Source: Nocardioides immobilis
GTDB taxonomy: Bacteria > Actinomycetota > Actinomycetes > Propionibacteriales > Nocardioidaceae
Length of the DNA: 64,000 nucleotides
Assembly (NCBI RefSeq): GCF_003515065.1
Contig: NZ_QXGH01000040.1
Span: forward strand, 1-64,000
Direction of reading: 5' to 3'
This document shows positions 1-8,400 of this stretch, piece after piece; the stretch's first letter is position 1; every line of letters starts with the position of its first letter. The notes below the pieces were generated by a model that did not search any database, was not told the DNA's origin, and saw only the letters and a program-made list of their open reading frames with translations. Position numbers and translations under genes: made by a program.

Positions 1-116
1 CCTCGGCACCCCCAGCTTCGCCGACACCGCCGGCCGCACCAGCTCCGACCCGCACCACCTCCGGAACCATCAGTGACCCCCGCCGGCAAGCAGCCTTCCC
101 AGATCATTTTCTAGTT

Positions 117-620
117 CGGAGAAGACGTGGGGGACGCGGAGTGGATCGCCCAGCTGCTCGAGCACGGGCTGCTGACGCCCTCGTTCGTGCCGCCACCGCA
201 GATCCGACACCTGCGGATGCTGACCCGGTACCGGGTGCAGCTGATGGGCGATCGGACCCGGGAGATGGTCCGGCTGAAGCTGATGCTGGAGGACGCCTCG
301 ATCAAGCTGTCCACGGTCGCCTCGTCACTGAAGACGGCCTCGGCGCGGGCGATAGTGGCGGCGATGATCGACGGCGAGACCGACGCCCGGGTGCTGGCCG
401 AGATGGCTAAGGGCCGGATGCGGAAGAAGATCCCCGACCTCGCCCAACCACTGGAGGGCCACTTCGACGCCAACCACCCGCAGTTGGCCAGATCGATCCT
501 GGACCGGCTCGACCGCGTCGAGCAGTCACTGGCCGAGCTCGACCAGGCGATCACTGCGGCGTGCGAACCGTGGGCGCACCATGACGAACGCCGGCGAAGA
601 GGGCCTTCATTCGTCATCGC
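117..620 (+). pseudogene. IS110-family transposase fragment
   Basis: The reading frame encodes the middle of an IS110-type transposase: a DAEWIAQLLEHGLL segment, then HLRMLTRYRVQL, an arginine-rich stretch, GRMRKKIPDLAQPLEG and LDRVEQSLAELDQAI. These match the region after the N-terminal DEDD nuclease core. The catalytic N-terminus and the C-terminal transposase-20 domain (with its serine) are absent, and the frame has a stop at about 112 just upstream, so this is a remnant with no likely activity. Similarity fades after about 590. The flanks (1-116 and 620-890) hold no gene I can recognise. Confidence 0.75.
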
Positions 621-890
621 GCGACGCGGCCTGCAATGCGGCTCCGACACCCGCGACGCAGGACGTCGGGACCGGACCTTGAAGCGCCTTGCGCTTGTTG
701 GAGGTGCGCTCATGGGATGTGGCTCCATTCGAGCGGTCGGCTGGTAGCCGGGCTGTTCCGGAGTTGTCGGTGTCGATGCCGCTGTCGCGCTTGAAGTGCC
801 TCAACTTGGGGCAGCTGACGTCGTTGCTTCGATACCGGATTGTGCTTCTTCACCGGAACTGTCCGCGGATCGGTGCGCTCGGCTCGTCGA

Positions 891-1847
891 TCAGTCGGGC
901 ATCTCGGCAGGGTCGGCCGGCAGGGGGTCGCTGGCCAGCGCGGACCGCTCGATGTCGTCATTGGCAGCAGCCCAGCTCGCCAGCAGGTTCAGCGCGTCCT
1001 GCGACGGCGAGTCGGGCTCGGCGGTGTAGATGAGCATTACCTGGCTGGGGTCCGCGCCCTGCGGGAAGGTCTCGAATGGCAGGTCGAGGTCGCCGACGAC
1101 GGGGTGGCGGAGGAGCTTGACACCGGTGGTGTGCAGCCGGACGTTGTGAGCGGCCCATCGGCGACGGAAATCGTCGCTGCGAGTGGAGAGCTCCCCGACA
1201 AGGTCGGTCAGGCGCCTGTCGTAGAGATCGCGGCCGGCCTCGGCGCGCAGCATGGCGACGCAGTCGTTGGCGACCTGGTCCCATTCGCGGAAGAAGTCGG
1301 TTGCCTGCGGGTCGAGAAAGACGAACCGGATGTTGTTGGGAGGCCGCACCGAGTCGGAGTAGACCGGCGAGTACAGCGCGCGCCCGAGGTGGTTGGCGGC
1401 CAGGATGTCCCCTCGTCCACTGAGGACGAAAGCGGGCGTGCCGGTCATCGACTCGAGGACGCGCTGCACCGGGGGGCGTACGTGCTGCCCGGCCGGTCGG
1501 CGGCGCGGGGGACGGGTCGTGGCGGCGCCGCGCAGGAGGTCGAGCAGGTGGGTCCGCTCCGCCGCGTCGAGCTGTAGTGCGCGCGCGATCCCTTCGATCA
1601 CGCTCTCGGATACGCCGGTGGCGTTGCCGCGCTCGAGCCGGGTGTAGTACTCGCTGGAGATGCCCGCGAGGAGCGCGACCTCCTCACGACGCAGACCGGC
1701 AACCCGCCGGCGCTCTCCGCCGTAGAGCGGCAGTCCGGCCTGTTCGGGGGTGACCCTGGCCCGCCGCGTTCCGAGGAATTCCCGGATCTCCGCGCGGAAG
1801 TCCTCGCGGATGTCGCGCTGACTGCCGTGAGGGTCGTTGTCTGCCAT
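891..1847 (-). CDS. XRE-family regulator with MmyB-like ligand domain
   Basis: 318-aa transcriptional regulator. Residues about 47-105 hold the helix-turn-helix with the family hallmark GLRREEVALLAGIS followed by YYTRLERG. Residues about 120-300 resemble the MmyB-like ligand-binding domain (VFLDPQATDFFREW, DLDLPFETFP). Members of this family are known to sit next to and control short-chain dehydrogenases. Here it is divergent from the SDR at 2001, and the 150-bp gap holds a near-palindrome (1880-1904) that recurs upstream of a second SDR at 5943. The ATG at 1847 gives a normal family length. Ligand unknown, probably a hydrophobic or fatty-acid-like molecule. Confidence 0.85.
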   Translation of the reverse strand: MADNDPHGSQRDIREDFRAEIREFLGTRRARVTPEQAGLPLYGGERRRVAGLRREEVALLAGISSEYYTRLERGNATGVSESVIEGIARALQLDAAERTHLLDLLRGAATTRPPRRRPAGQHVRPPVQRVLESMTGTPAFVLSGRGDILAANHLGRALYSPVYSDSVRPPNNIRFVFLDPQATDFFREWDQVANDCVAMLRAEAGRDLYDRRLTDLVGELSTRSDDFRRRWAAHNVRLHTTGVKLLRHPVVGDLDLPFETFPQGADPSQVMLIYTAEPDSPSQDALNLLASWAAANDDIERSALASDPLPADPAEMPD

Positions 1848-1879
1848 ACGTCCCACACTACGAGCGCTTCTGCCGGATT

Positions 1880-1915
1880 GGGGGTCCCTGTGAGTGACCC
1901 CCTCATCCGGGACTC
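1880..1915 (+). promoter_or_regulatory. Conserved element upstream of SDR 1, candidate XRE operator
   Basis: A near inverted repeat, GGGGGTCCC then TGTGA then GTGACCCCC (1880-1903), is followed by CTCATCCGGGACTCC. The same block with few changes occurs at 5815-5850. Both copies lie about 100 bp upstream of the ATG of paralogous SDR genes. One copy sits in the intergenic region of the XRE regulator, so it is the best candidate binding site for that protein. Confidence 0.6.
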
Positions 1916-2000
1916 CCACGCTCCCGCGACAGCGGGTTCTCTTGAGGTGCGCCACCACGTACACACCGGGTGTCGGATACGGCGCCTGAAAGGAAAGCCC

Positions 2001-2846
2001 ATGAGCAAGGTCATTCTCGTCACTGGCGCCGGACGCGGTCTGGGCAAGGACATCGCCCTTGAGGCCCTCGCCGCCGGTCACCAGGTGGTGGCCACTGGTC
2101 GCCGCCCCGAACAGGTCGAGACGATCCTTGGCGGATCCCAGGACAACCTGCTGGTCACGAAGCTTGACGTAACGCGCCCGGAGGACGGCGAGGCCGCCGT
2201 AAGGGCCGCCATCGACCGCTTCGGCCACATCGACGTCCTGATCAACAACGCAGGAAACCTCTTCACCGGCTACTTCGAGGAGATCTCACCCGCGCAGATG
2301 CGCCAGCAGTTCGAGACCAACCTCTTCGGCCCGATGAACGTCACCCGCGCTGTCCTCCCCGTCCTGCGGAAGCAGCGCGCCGGGCACATCATCACCATCA
2401 CCTCGACTGCCGGACTAGTCGGCACGGAGTTCACCTCCGCCTATGCCGCTTCCAAGTTCGCGGAGGAAGGCTGGATGGAGTCGCTGCACCACGACGTCGC
2501 GCCGTACAACATCCACACCACCGCGGTGGAGCCCGGCTACTTCCGCACGGAGTTCCTTGGGGACGGCTCCACGAACTGGCCGGAACTAGCCATCGACGAC
2601 TACGCGCCCCGGACCGCGCCGAGGATCGAGGGCATGAAGAGCATGAACGGCCAGCAGCCCGGCGACCCCACCAAGCTCGCCCGCGCTGTGCTCACCATCG
2701 CCCACCAGGACAAGCCACCGCGACGCTTCATCGCCGGAGCGGACGCCATCGGGGCGGTCGAAGCCAAGGCGAAGGAGCTCCTCGCCCAGGCCGAGGCCTC
2801 ACGCGAGCTCGGCGACAGCCTGGCGTACGACGACGCCCGCACCTGA
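2001..2846 (+). CDS. SDR family oxidoreductase (regulator-linked, copy 1)
   Basis: 281-aa classical short-chain dehydrogenase. It has the cofactor motif TGAGRGLG (residues 8-15), LINNAG, TSTAG with the catalytic Ser, and YAASK with the catalytic Tyr/Lys. The absence of an acidic residue and the TGRRPEQ segment after the second strand suggest NADPH. The C-terminal extension (PGDPTKLARAV, FIAGADAIGAVEAKAKELLAQ) is typical of the SDRs paired with XRE/MmyB regulators. The start has an AAAGGAAAG ribosome site. It is about 50 bp upstream of the flavoprotein at 2896, so the two are probably co-transcribed. A paralogue lies at 5943. Confidence 0.9.
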   Translation: MSKVILVTGAGRGLGKDIALEALAAGHQVVATGRRPEQVETILGGSQDNLLVTKLDVTRPEDGEAAVRAAIDRFGHIDVLINNAGNLFTGYFEEISPAQMRQQFETNLFGPMNVTRAVLPVLRKQRAGHIITITSTAGLVGTEFTSAYAASKFAEEGWMESLHHDVAPYNIHTTAVEPGYFRTEFLGDGSTNWPELAIDDYAPRTAPRIEGMKSMNGQQPGDPTKLARAVLTIAHQDKPPRRFIAGADAIGAVEAKAKELLAQAEASRELGDSLAYDDART

Positions 2847-2895
2847 GCAGTACCTCGCAGATCCCAACCCCTCATCACCGAAAGGTCTTCTCATC

Positions 2896-3435
2896 ATGTC
2901 CAAGGTTCTTCTTGTTGTCGGTCACCCCGATCTGTCCCAGTCGACGGCCAACTCCGCACTCGTGGACGCCGTCCGCGATCTGGCCAACGTCACCGTGCAT
3001 GACCTCTACGCCACCTACCCGGACTTCAAGATCGACGTCGCCGCCGAGAAGGCTCTGCTCGCCGAGCACGACGTGATCGTCTTCCAGCACCCGGTGTACT
3101 GGTACAACACCACCCCATTGTTGAAGCAGTGGCAGGACCAGGTCTTCACCCTCGGCTGGGCCTTCACCATGGACGGCTCACCCTCGCAGCTGGCCGGCAA
3201 GAAGGCCATCGTCGCCGTCACCGCCGGCGTCCCGGCGGAGTACTACACCCCCGAAGGGCAGAACGGGACGACCCTCGAGGCCCTCCTGAGCAACTGGGGC
3301 GCGACGCTGCGGCTATGCCAGTTCGACATCCAGCCGATGATCACGCTGTACGGCACCGCCTTCGGCCTCTCCGAGGAGGACCTGTCCATGGCCGCCAAGG
3401 AGTACCACGAACTGCTCGCCTCCTTCGCCGCCTGA
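2896..3435 (+). CDS. NAD(P)H-dependent oxidoreductase, flavodoxin fold (KefF/MdaB type)
   Basis: 179-aa soluble flavoprotein of the NQO1/MdaB/KefF group, which reduces quinones or other electrophiles by two electrons using FMN or FAD. Near the N-terminus is the strand-loop LLVVGHPDLSQSTAN. The signature FQHPVYWYNTTPLLKQW is the classic family motif FP.YWYS.PA.LK.W. Length is normal. It follows the SDR at 2001 with a short gap and an AAAGG ribosome site, which suggests a two-gene detoxification unit controlled by the XRE regulator. Confidence 0.88.
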   Translation: MSKVLLVVGHPDLSQSTANSALVDAVRDLANVTVHDLYATYPDFKIDVAAEKALLAEHDVIVFQHPVYWYNTTPLLKQWQDQVFTLGWAFTMDGSPSQLAGKKAIVAVTAGVPAEYYTPEGQNGTTLEALLSNWGATLRLCQFDIQPMITLYGTAFGLSEEDLSMAAKEYHELLASFAA

Positions 3436-3478
3436 CGACCCGAGGAACGTCCGGGCGACGCGGGTCCGTCGCCAGCCA

Positions 3479-3916
3479 TCAGTCCCGGCTATGGGTGTAG
3501 GCGATGTACACGTCGCAGTGTGCCTTCTGGGCGACCTCGTTCGCGATGCTGCCGAGGATGCGGCCGACCCCCTGGACTCGCTTGTTGCCCACGACGATCA
3601 TCGTGGCCGTCGCATCCTCGGCCGAGCGCAGGAGCGACTCGGCAGGCTTTCCGCGCGATGCGGTGGCGAGACCGCGCAGATCGGGATACCGATTCCTGAG
3701 CGTGCGGAGCGTCTCCTCCGCCAGGCCTTGCGCCGCTTCCTCGGTCGAGAACACGTACTCCCGACCGTCGGACTCAACGGCGTCCATCTCGAACTTCTCG
3801 TAGGCGCAGACGACGTGCAACTCGCCGTCCAGCGCCCGCGCGATCCGGGCCGCGGTCAGTGCTGCGTCCGCGGCGGTCGGGCTTCCGTCTACCCCGGCAA
3901 CGATGACGTCGCTCAT
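3479..3916 (-). CDS. Universal stress protein (UspA family)
   Basis: 145-aa single-domain universal stress protein. It starts with VIVAGVDGSPTAADAAL (the first strand and ATP loop) and ends with MIVVGNKRV...ILGSIANEVAQKAHCDVYIAY, the C-terminal nucleotide-binding loop; the usual G-x2-G part is imperfect (GNKR). It is divergent from the F420-type gene at 4022, with an operator-like dyad (3970-3981) between them, so it may respond to the same regulator. The stop lies about 40 bp from the convergent stop of the gene at 2896. Confidence 0.9.
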   Translation of the reverse strand: MSDVIVAGVDGSPTAADAALTAARIARALDGELHVVCAYEKFEMDAVESDGREYVFSTEEAAQGLAEETLRTLRNRYPDLRGLATASRGKPAESLLRSAEDATATMIVVGNKRVQGVGRILGSIANEVAQKAHCDVYIAYTHSRD

Positions 3917-3969
3917 GGCTTGCTCCTTGTTGAGGCGTCGAGTGCTCCGTTGAACCAGTGTGATTCAGC

Positions 3970-3981
3970 ATTATGCACGAT
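3970..3981. promoter_or_regulatory. Regulon dyad site 1
   Basis: ATTATGCACGAT; read on the other strand it is ATCGTGCATAAT, a close match to the shared dyad ATNRTNNAYNAT. It lies between the divergent genes at 3916 and 4022, about 30 bp upstream of a -10-like box. Confidence 0.6.
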
Positions 3982-4009
3982 GTTCACTTGTAAGTTCCGA
4001 ACGGTTACG

Positions 4010-4021
4010 TATTATATTTCT
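4010..4021 (+). promoter_or_regulatory. Leaderless-type promoter for the gene at 4022
   Basis: TATTAT (4010-4015) is a good -10 hexamer, and the GTG codon begins 6 nt after it. This spacing would put transcription start at the GTG itself, which is common in actinobacteria. There is no Shine-Dalgarno sequence upstream. Confidence 0.45.
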
Positions 4022-4897
4022 GTGACACCGAGTGGCAACGACACACCGTCAGGTATCTTCGGGGACCTCGGCGTGTGGCTGTTGCGACATCTGCCGAGCG
4101 ACGTGCTGATTAACGTCTCCCGTCAAAGCGAGGACCTGGGGTACGGCACGGTCTGGATAGCGGGCGGAGTTGAGCCCGGCGTCTTCGACGTGATCGAGAA
4201 GGTCCTGGATGCCACAGAGCGGATCACGGTGGCGACGGGCATCGTCAACCTCTGGGCAGAGACGCCGGAGACCGTGACGCGGGCCTGGCACCACCTCGAG
4301 GAACGTCACCCGGGTCGTCTCTATGTCGGGCTTGGGATCAGTCACGCGCCGCTGGTCGAGCAGCTGATGAACGTCGAGTACAGCAAGCCGTTGGCCAAGA
4401 CCAAACTGTTCCTCGACGAGCTTGACGCCCAGGCGGATCCCCTTCCGCCTTCGCGGCGACTGATCGGAGCCCTGGGGCCGAAGATGCTCGAGCTCGCAGC
4501 GGAGCGGACGATGGGCGCCCACCCCTACCGCGTGTCGACGCGCAGCACTGCCCAGGCGCGCGAGCTGCTCGGCGACGCCTTCCTGGCCCCCGAGCTCGGC
4601 GCGATCCTCGAGCCGGACCTGGATGCCGCACGCGCGATAGGGCGTTCCTCGATCGAGTACTACCTACAGCTGCCCAACTACACCAACAACTGGCTGCGGT
4701 CAGGATTCACCGCGGACGACTTCAGCCACGGCGGCAGCGACCGTCTCATCGACGCGCTCTTTGCTCTGGGCGACGTCGATGCGATCGCAGCGCGGGTCAA
4801 GGAGCATCGCGCTGCCGGCGCCGATCACGTGGCCTTCCAGGTGCTTGGCGATGACCCGGACCGCATCGCCGTCCTCCGCGTCCTGGCACACATCTAG
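4022..4897 (+). CDS. LLM-class F420-dependent oxidoreductase (TIGR03620-like)
   Basis: 291-aa luciferase-like TIM-barrel protein. It has ITVATGIVNLW, the LYVGLGISHAPLV loop, LGPKMLELAAERTMGAHPY and the C-terminal GGSDRLIDALFALGD segment typical of the TIGR03620 F420-type group. Such enzymes transfer hydride to or from coenzyme F420. The substrate is unknown. The GTG at 4022 is chosen because no ribosome site exists and a -10 box sits 6 nt upstream; the frame is open further 5' but crosses the divergent promoter. The mycofactocin-type SDR at 4907 follows 9 bp later, so the pair is one operon. The closest relative in the window is the gene at 26235. Confidence 0.85.
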   Translation: MTPSGNDTPSGIFGDLGVWLLRHLPSDVLINVSRQSEDLGYGTVWIAGGVEPGVFDVIEKVLDATERITVATGIVNLWAETPETVTRAWHHLEERHPGRLYVGLGISHAPLVEQLMNVEYSKPLAKTKLFLDELDAQADPLPPSRRLIGALGPKMLELAAERTMGAHPYRVSTRSTAQARELLGDAFLAPELGAILEPDLDAARAIGRSSIEYYLQLPNYTNNWLRSGFTADDFSHGGSDRLIDALFALGDVDAIAARVKEHRAAGADHVAFQVLGDDPDRIAVLRVLAHI

Positions 4898-4906
4898 GAG
4901 AACGCG

Positions 4907-5761
4907 ATGGGCAAGCTGGACGGACGAGTCGCTCTGGTGACGGGCGCGGCCCGGGGCCAGGGGCGGAGCCACGCACATGCGCTTGCTGCCGAGGGAGCGC
5001 ACGTGGCTCTGGTCGACATCTGTGAGCAGATCGCGACCGTTCCGTACGGCATGGCGACCGAGGATGACCTCGCGCGCACCCACATGGAGCTCGAGGAGCA
5101 CGGCTCCAAGGTCTGGAGTCGCAAGGCTGACATGCGCGACCCAGACCAGATCGCGTCCGCCGTGGAGGACGTAACGGCCGAGTTCGGCGCGATCGACATC
5201 GCTGTCGTCAACCACGGCATCTACTCGCGCGGAGACTTCTGGACGCTGTCGGACGATGTGTGGCAGGACATGATCGATGTCAACCTGACCTCGGTGTGGC
5301 GCGTCCTCAAGGCCGTCTGCCCGGTCATGATCGAGCAACGATCAGGTTCGATCGTGGTCACCGCGTCGGTCAACAGCGTCGAAGCGAACCCCGGTTCCGC
5401 CCACTACACCGCGGCCAAGCACGGGGTCCTGGGACTGGTGAGGACCGCAGCGGTGGAGCTCGGCCCCCATCGTGTGCGGATCAACGCGATCATGCCTGGC
5501 TTCGTGGACACGCCGATGACCGACTGGCAGGGGACCTACGACCAGACGTCCGGCCACCAGGGTGGAACGCGCGAAGAGCACGAGAAGAACTCTCATCATT
5601 GGCACGTCATCGATGGACTGATCGAGCCTGGCGAGATCAGCGGGACCGTGGTGTTCCTGGCCTCGGACGACGCCCGGCGCGTCACCGGTGTCGGCATGCC
5701 CGTGGATGACGGACACCTGGTGCTGCCGGGCTTCAACAGCACTCCGTCGTGGTCGCACTGA
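4907..5761 (+). CDS. Mycofactocin-coupled SDR (carveol-dehydrogenase type), copy 1
   Basis: 284-aa SDR of the mycofactocin-associated family (TIGR03971), whose NAD is not exchangeable and is re-oxidised through mycofactocin. Diagnostic features are GAARGQGRSHA in the cofactor loop, and VDICEQ followed by an inserted segment with VPYGMATEDDL that covers the NAD. Catalytic parts are VNHG, TASVNS and HYTAAKHG (Tyr-x3-Lys). The end has VTGVGMPVDDGHLVLPG. The best-known relative is the carveol dehydrogenase of limonene degraders. It follows the F420-type gene by 9 bp with an AGGAGAAC ribosome site. Confidence 0.88.
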   Translation: MGKLDGRVALVTGAARGQGRSHAHALAAEGAHVALVDICEQIATVPYGMATEDDLARTHMELEEHGSKVWSRKADMRDPDQIASAVEDVTAEFGAIDIAVVNHGIYSRGDFWTLSDDVWQDMIDVNLTSVWRVLKAVCPVMIEQRSGSIVVTASVNSVEANPGSAHYTAAKHGVLGLVRTAAVELGPHRVRINAIMPGFVDTPMTDWQGTYDQTSGHQGGTREEHEKNSHHWHVIDGLIEPGEISGTVVFLASDDARRVTGVGMPVDDGHLVLPGFNSTPSWSH

Positions 5762-5813
5762 CAGATCCCAGGACGCAGCAGTCGGGTCCATCTCCGGACG
5801 GAGTGCCGCGTCT

Positions 5814-5850
5814 AGGGGGTCACTATCAGTGACCCCCTCAACAGGGACTC
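5814..5850 (+). promoter_or_regulatory. Conserved element upstream of SDR 2, candidate XRE operator
   Basis: A perfect 10-bp inverted repeat, AGGGGGTCAC then TATCA then GTGACCCCCT (5814-5838), is followed by CAACAGGGACTCC. It is the second copy of the element at 1880. It could also act as a terminator for the SDR at 4907, but the conservation beyond the stem and the matching distance to a paralogous SDR favour an operator. Confidence 0.6.
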
Positions 5851-5942
5851 CTCCAGCTCCGGTCCGCCTGGTTCCGTAGAGGAAGTCACCGCGACCACGC
5901 AGTGGACATCCCAAGATCCACCCAGACGAGGAGATCACTCGC

Positions 5943-6785
5943 ATGAGCGAGAAGAAGGTTTGGTTCGTCACCGGCGCCGCACGCGGACTGGGCGTCGACA
6001 TCGCCAAGGCCGCCCTCGCGGCCGGACACGTGGTGGTGGCCACCGCCCGGAAGACCGACAGCGTCACGGCCGCGCTCGGCGCGCACGACGATCTGCTTGC
6101 GGTTGAGCTCGACGTCACCGATCCCGCCGCCGCGGATGCGGCCGTGGAGGCGAGCGTCGACCGATTCGGGCGCATCGACGTGCTGGTCAATAACGCCGGC
6201 AGCTTCAAGGCCGGGTTCTTCGAGGAGATCACCCCCGGGGACTTCCGGGCGCAGATCGAGACCACCCTGTTCGGCCCGGTCAACGTGACCCGGTCCGTCC
6301 TGCCGGTGATGCGGTCCCAACGCTCCGGCACGATCGTCACGATCTCCTCGACCGCCGGCATCAGCGCGGCAGGTGACTTCATGACCGCCTACGCCGCCTC
6401 GAAGTTCGGCGTGGAGGGATTCATGGAGAGCCTGACTTCCGAGGTAGCCCCGTTCGGAATCTGCACGATGCTCGTCGAGCCTGGCTTCTTCCGAACCGAG
6501 CTGCTGTCCCCGCTGTCCACGCAGTACGCCGCCCCCTCGATCGCGGACTATGCAGAGCGCACGACCGCGACGGTGGAAGCCTGGAAGGGCATGGATGGAC
6601 AACAGGCCGGCGACCCTGCCAAGCTCGCTGCCGCTTTGGTCCAGCTTGCAGATCAGGATGAGCCGCCGCTGCGGTTCGTCGCCGGCTCGGACGCGGTCGA
6701 GGCAGTCGAGGCCAAGGCGGAGCTCCTCCTCGCCCAGGCGGATGCCTACCGCGAGCTGTCGGCGACCCTCGCCCGCGACGCCTGA
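5943..6785 (+). CDS. SDR family oxidoreductase (regulator-linked, copy 2)
   Basis: 280-aa classical SDR, clearly paralogous to the protein at 2001 over its whole length: TGAARGLG, LVNNAG, SSTAG, YAASK, and the same C-terminal block with QQAGDPAKLA and FVAGSDAVEAVEAKAELLLAQ. ATARKTDS after the second strand suggests NADPH. The upstream region carries the same conserved element (5814-5850) as the first copy, so both probably answer to the XRE regulator at 891. The ATG has a weak GAGGAGATC ribosome site. Confidence 0.9.
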   Translation: MSEKKVWFVTGAARGLGVDIAKAALAAGHVVVATARKTDSVTAALGAHDDLLAVELDVTDPAAADAAVEASVDRFGRIDVLVNNAGSFKAGFFEEITPGDFRAQIETTLFGPVNVTRSVLPVMRSQRSGTIVTISSTAGISAAGDFMTAYAASKFGVEGFMESLTSEVAPFGICTMLVEPGFFRTELLSPLSTQYAAPSIADYAERTTATVEAWKGMDGQQAGDPAKLAAALVQLADQDEPPLRFVAGSDAVEAVEAKAELLLAQADAYRELSATLARDA

Positions 6786-6820
6786 TCCATGCAGTCAACA
6801 GCCGAGGGAAGTGCACTGAC

Positions 6821-6918
6821 ATGTCATCGAGAGCCACCGACTCGGTCGCCGTGGTCACCGGTGCGAGCAGCGGGATCGGCGCAGCGACTGCACGTTGGCT
6901 CGCTAACCAGGCCGGAGC
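6821..6918 (+). pseudogene. SDR gene stump
   Basis: An ATG opens a frame with VAVVTGASSGIGAATARWLA, an intact SDR cofactor motif, after which the similarity stops abruptly (about residue 30). The frame then runs through unrelated Ala/Pro-rich sequence and stops at 7009, overlapping the start of the next gene. The remaining 200 or so residues of an SDR are missing. It looks like the 5' end of a deleted gene, left when the gene at 6987 was joined here. Confidence 0.65.
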
Positions 6919-6986
6919 CTCGTACCCCCTGTTGGCGGCGCCTCCGGCGTCGCTAGCTGTGAGCAACTCCCCGAAAGGAAACCCCC

Positions 6987-7424
6987 ATGCCGTTGACCGG
7001 CGACTATGAACCCAGTGCGTGGCCTGATGCCCGCGACCAGGTCGAGCTGTTCGAGAAGACGCAGGGCGCCGAGGGAAATACCTTGCTCGGCCTGCCGGTC
7101 GTCATCATCACCACGAGCGGCAAGCGCAGCGGCAAGCTGCGCAAGACGCCCCTCATGCGCGTCGAGCATGAGGGGCGGTACGCCGCCGTGGCCTCGGTGG
7201 GTGGCGCCCCCACCCACCCCGGTTGGTACCACAACATGTTGGCGTCGCCGCTGGTGGAGCTGCAAGACGGCGCGGTGCGCCAGGACTACACCGCACGCGA
7301 GCTCGACGGAGCGGAGCGGGAGACGTGGTGGGCGCGTGCCGTCGACGCGTTCCCCGACTACGCCGAGTATGCGGCGGCGACAACCCGAAAGATCCCGGTC
7401 ATGCTCCTCGAGCCGCTGTCCTGA
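6987..7424 (+). CDS. Deazaflavin (F420)-dependent nitroreductase family protein (Ddn-like)
   Basis: 145-aa protein of the DUF385/Ddn family, split-beta-barrel enzymes that bind F420. Characteristic parts are VIITTSGKRSGKLRKTPLMRV (the phosphate-binding loop) and GGAPTHPGWYHNMLASPLVELQ. In mycobacteria relatives reduce quinones and nitro drugs. The ATG follows GGAAACCCC, a modest ribosome site. It lies just behind the SDR stump and may be transcribed with the SDR at 5943. Confidence 0.88.
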   Translation: MPLTGDYEPSAWPDARDQVELFEKTQGAEGNTLLGLPVVIITTSGKRSGKLRKTPLMRVEHEGRYAAVASVGGAPTHPGWYHNMLASPLVELQDGAVRQDYTARELDGAERETWWARAVDAFPDYAEYAAATTRKIPVMLLEPLS

Positions 7425-7536
7425 CGGCTGATCAGCCTCGGGTCTCAGCGACTCACATCAGCGCGCGTCCCTAACCTCGGAAGGAGGTAGTGGCGCCCGA
7501 TCGCGCGAGTACTGTGACGGACATCACGCTAGGCAG

Positions 7537-8400
7537 GTGAAGGACATGGAGGCAGGGCAGGCCGAGGCCGGCGCCGAGAACGCAATCGCTCGCTCGCTCG
7601 CCACGCTGCGCGCCCGGGCCGGGATCGACATGGCTTTCGGGGCGAAGGTGAATCCTGACGGCCGGGCGATGACGATCCTCCAGATCAGCGGCGGACTGAC
7701 CCGCTCCCTGTCCGGGCTGATCATCACCAGCGGCGCCGGCCTCGGGGGCAAGACACTATTGCTGGGCCGGCCCGCCCTGGTGCGCGACTACCTCGCCGCC
7801 CAGGGCATCACTCACGTCTACGACCACGCGGTCGAGCAGGAGCGCCTCCGCACAGTGGCGGCACTGCCGGTCCGTGTCGGCAACGCTCCGAAGTACGTGG
7901 TCTACCTCGGCAACCGCAGGCCGCTCGAGCTCGGGGACCGCTGGCTCGACGCGCTGGCGCCACGGCTCGGCGAACTCGAACGCGAGCTGGCCGTCCAGGA
8001 GGAGCTCAACCGGCGGCTGCGCCAGCTCGCGGCTCCCACGCCGAACGAGCCACCGGCACTCAGCGAGGGCGAGCTCCGGGAGATCGCGAATGAGTTGGCC
8101 GCGCTGGCGGGGGAGGTCTTCGACGATGGCCTTAGGGCCCGTCTGCAGGCACTGCATCAGCGGGTGGCGCCGGACCACGCGGTCCCGCAGCATCGTCAGC
8201 CGACGGTTTTCCTGACCCCGCGGGAGACCGCGGTGCTGGAGCAGGTCGCTGCGGGCTGCAGCAACGCGGACGCCGCAGAGCGGCTCGGCCTGCTGCCGAA
8301 CACCGTGAAGTCCTACCTCAAGTCGGCGATGCGCAAGCTCGACGTCAACAACAGGGTGCAGGCGATCGTCGCCGCCCGCGAGGCGGGCGTCATCCGCTGA
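7537..8400 (+). CDS. LuxR-type regulator with GAF-like N-terminal domain
   Basis: 287-aa regulator. The C-terminal 60 residues form a LuxR helix-turn-helix (LTPRETAVLEQVAAGCSNADAAERLG and NTVKSYLKSAMRKL). The N-terminal half resembles a GAF sensor (LLGRPALVRDYLAAQGITH) of the type found in regulators of aromatic or acyl-CoA catabolism in actinobacteria, followed by a helical linker rich in Glu/Arg. The GTG at 7537 or the ATG at 7546 could start it. It converges on and overlaps by 11 bp the end of scoB, so it may regulate the leucine-type operon on the other strand. Confidence 0.8.
   Translation: MKDMEAGQAEAGAENAIARSLATLRARAGIDMAFGAKVNPDGRAMTILQISGGLTRSLSGLIITSGAGLGGKTLLLGRPALVRDYLAAQGITHVYDHAVEQERLRTVAALPVRVGNAPKYVVYLGNRRPLELGDRWLDALAPRLGELERELAVQEELNRRLRQLAAPTPNEPPALSEGELREIANELAALAGEVFDDGLRARLQALHQRVAPDHAVPQHRQPTVFLTPRETAVLEQVAAGCSNADAAERLGLLPNTVKSYLKSAMRKLDVNNRVQAIVAAREAGVIR

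Noticed and set aside
5814..5838. Simple terminator for the SDR at 4907
   Set aside because: The stem could act so, but the same bases and the following 12 recur upstream of the SDR at 2001, where no gene ends, so an operator is the better reading.
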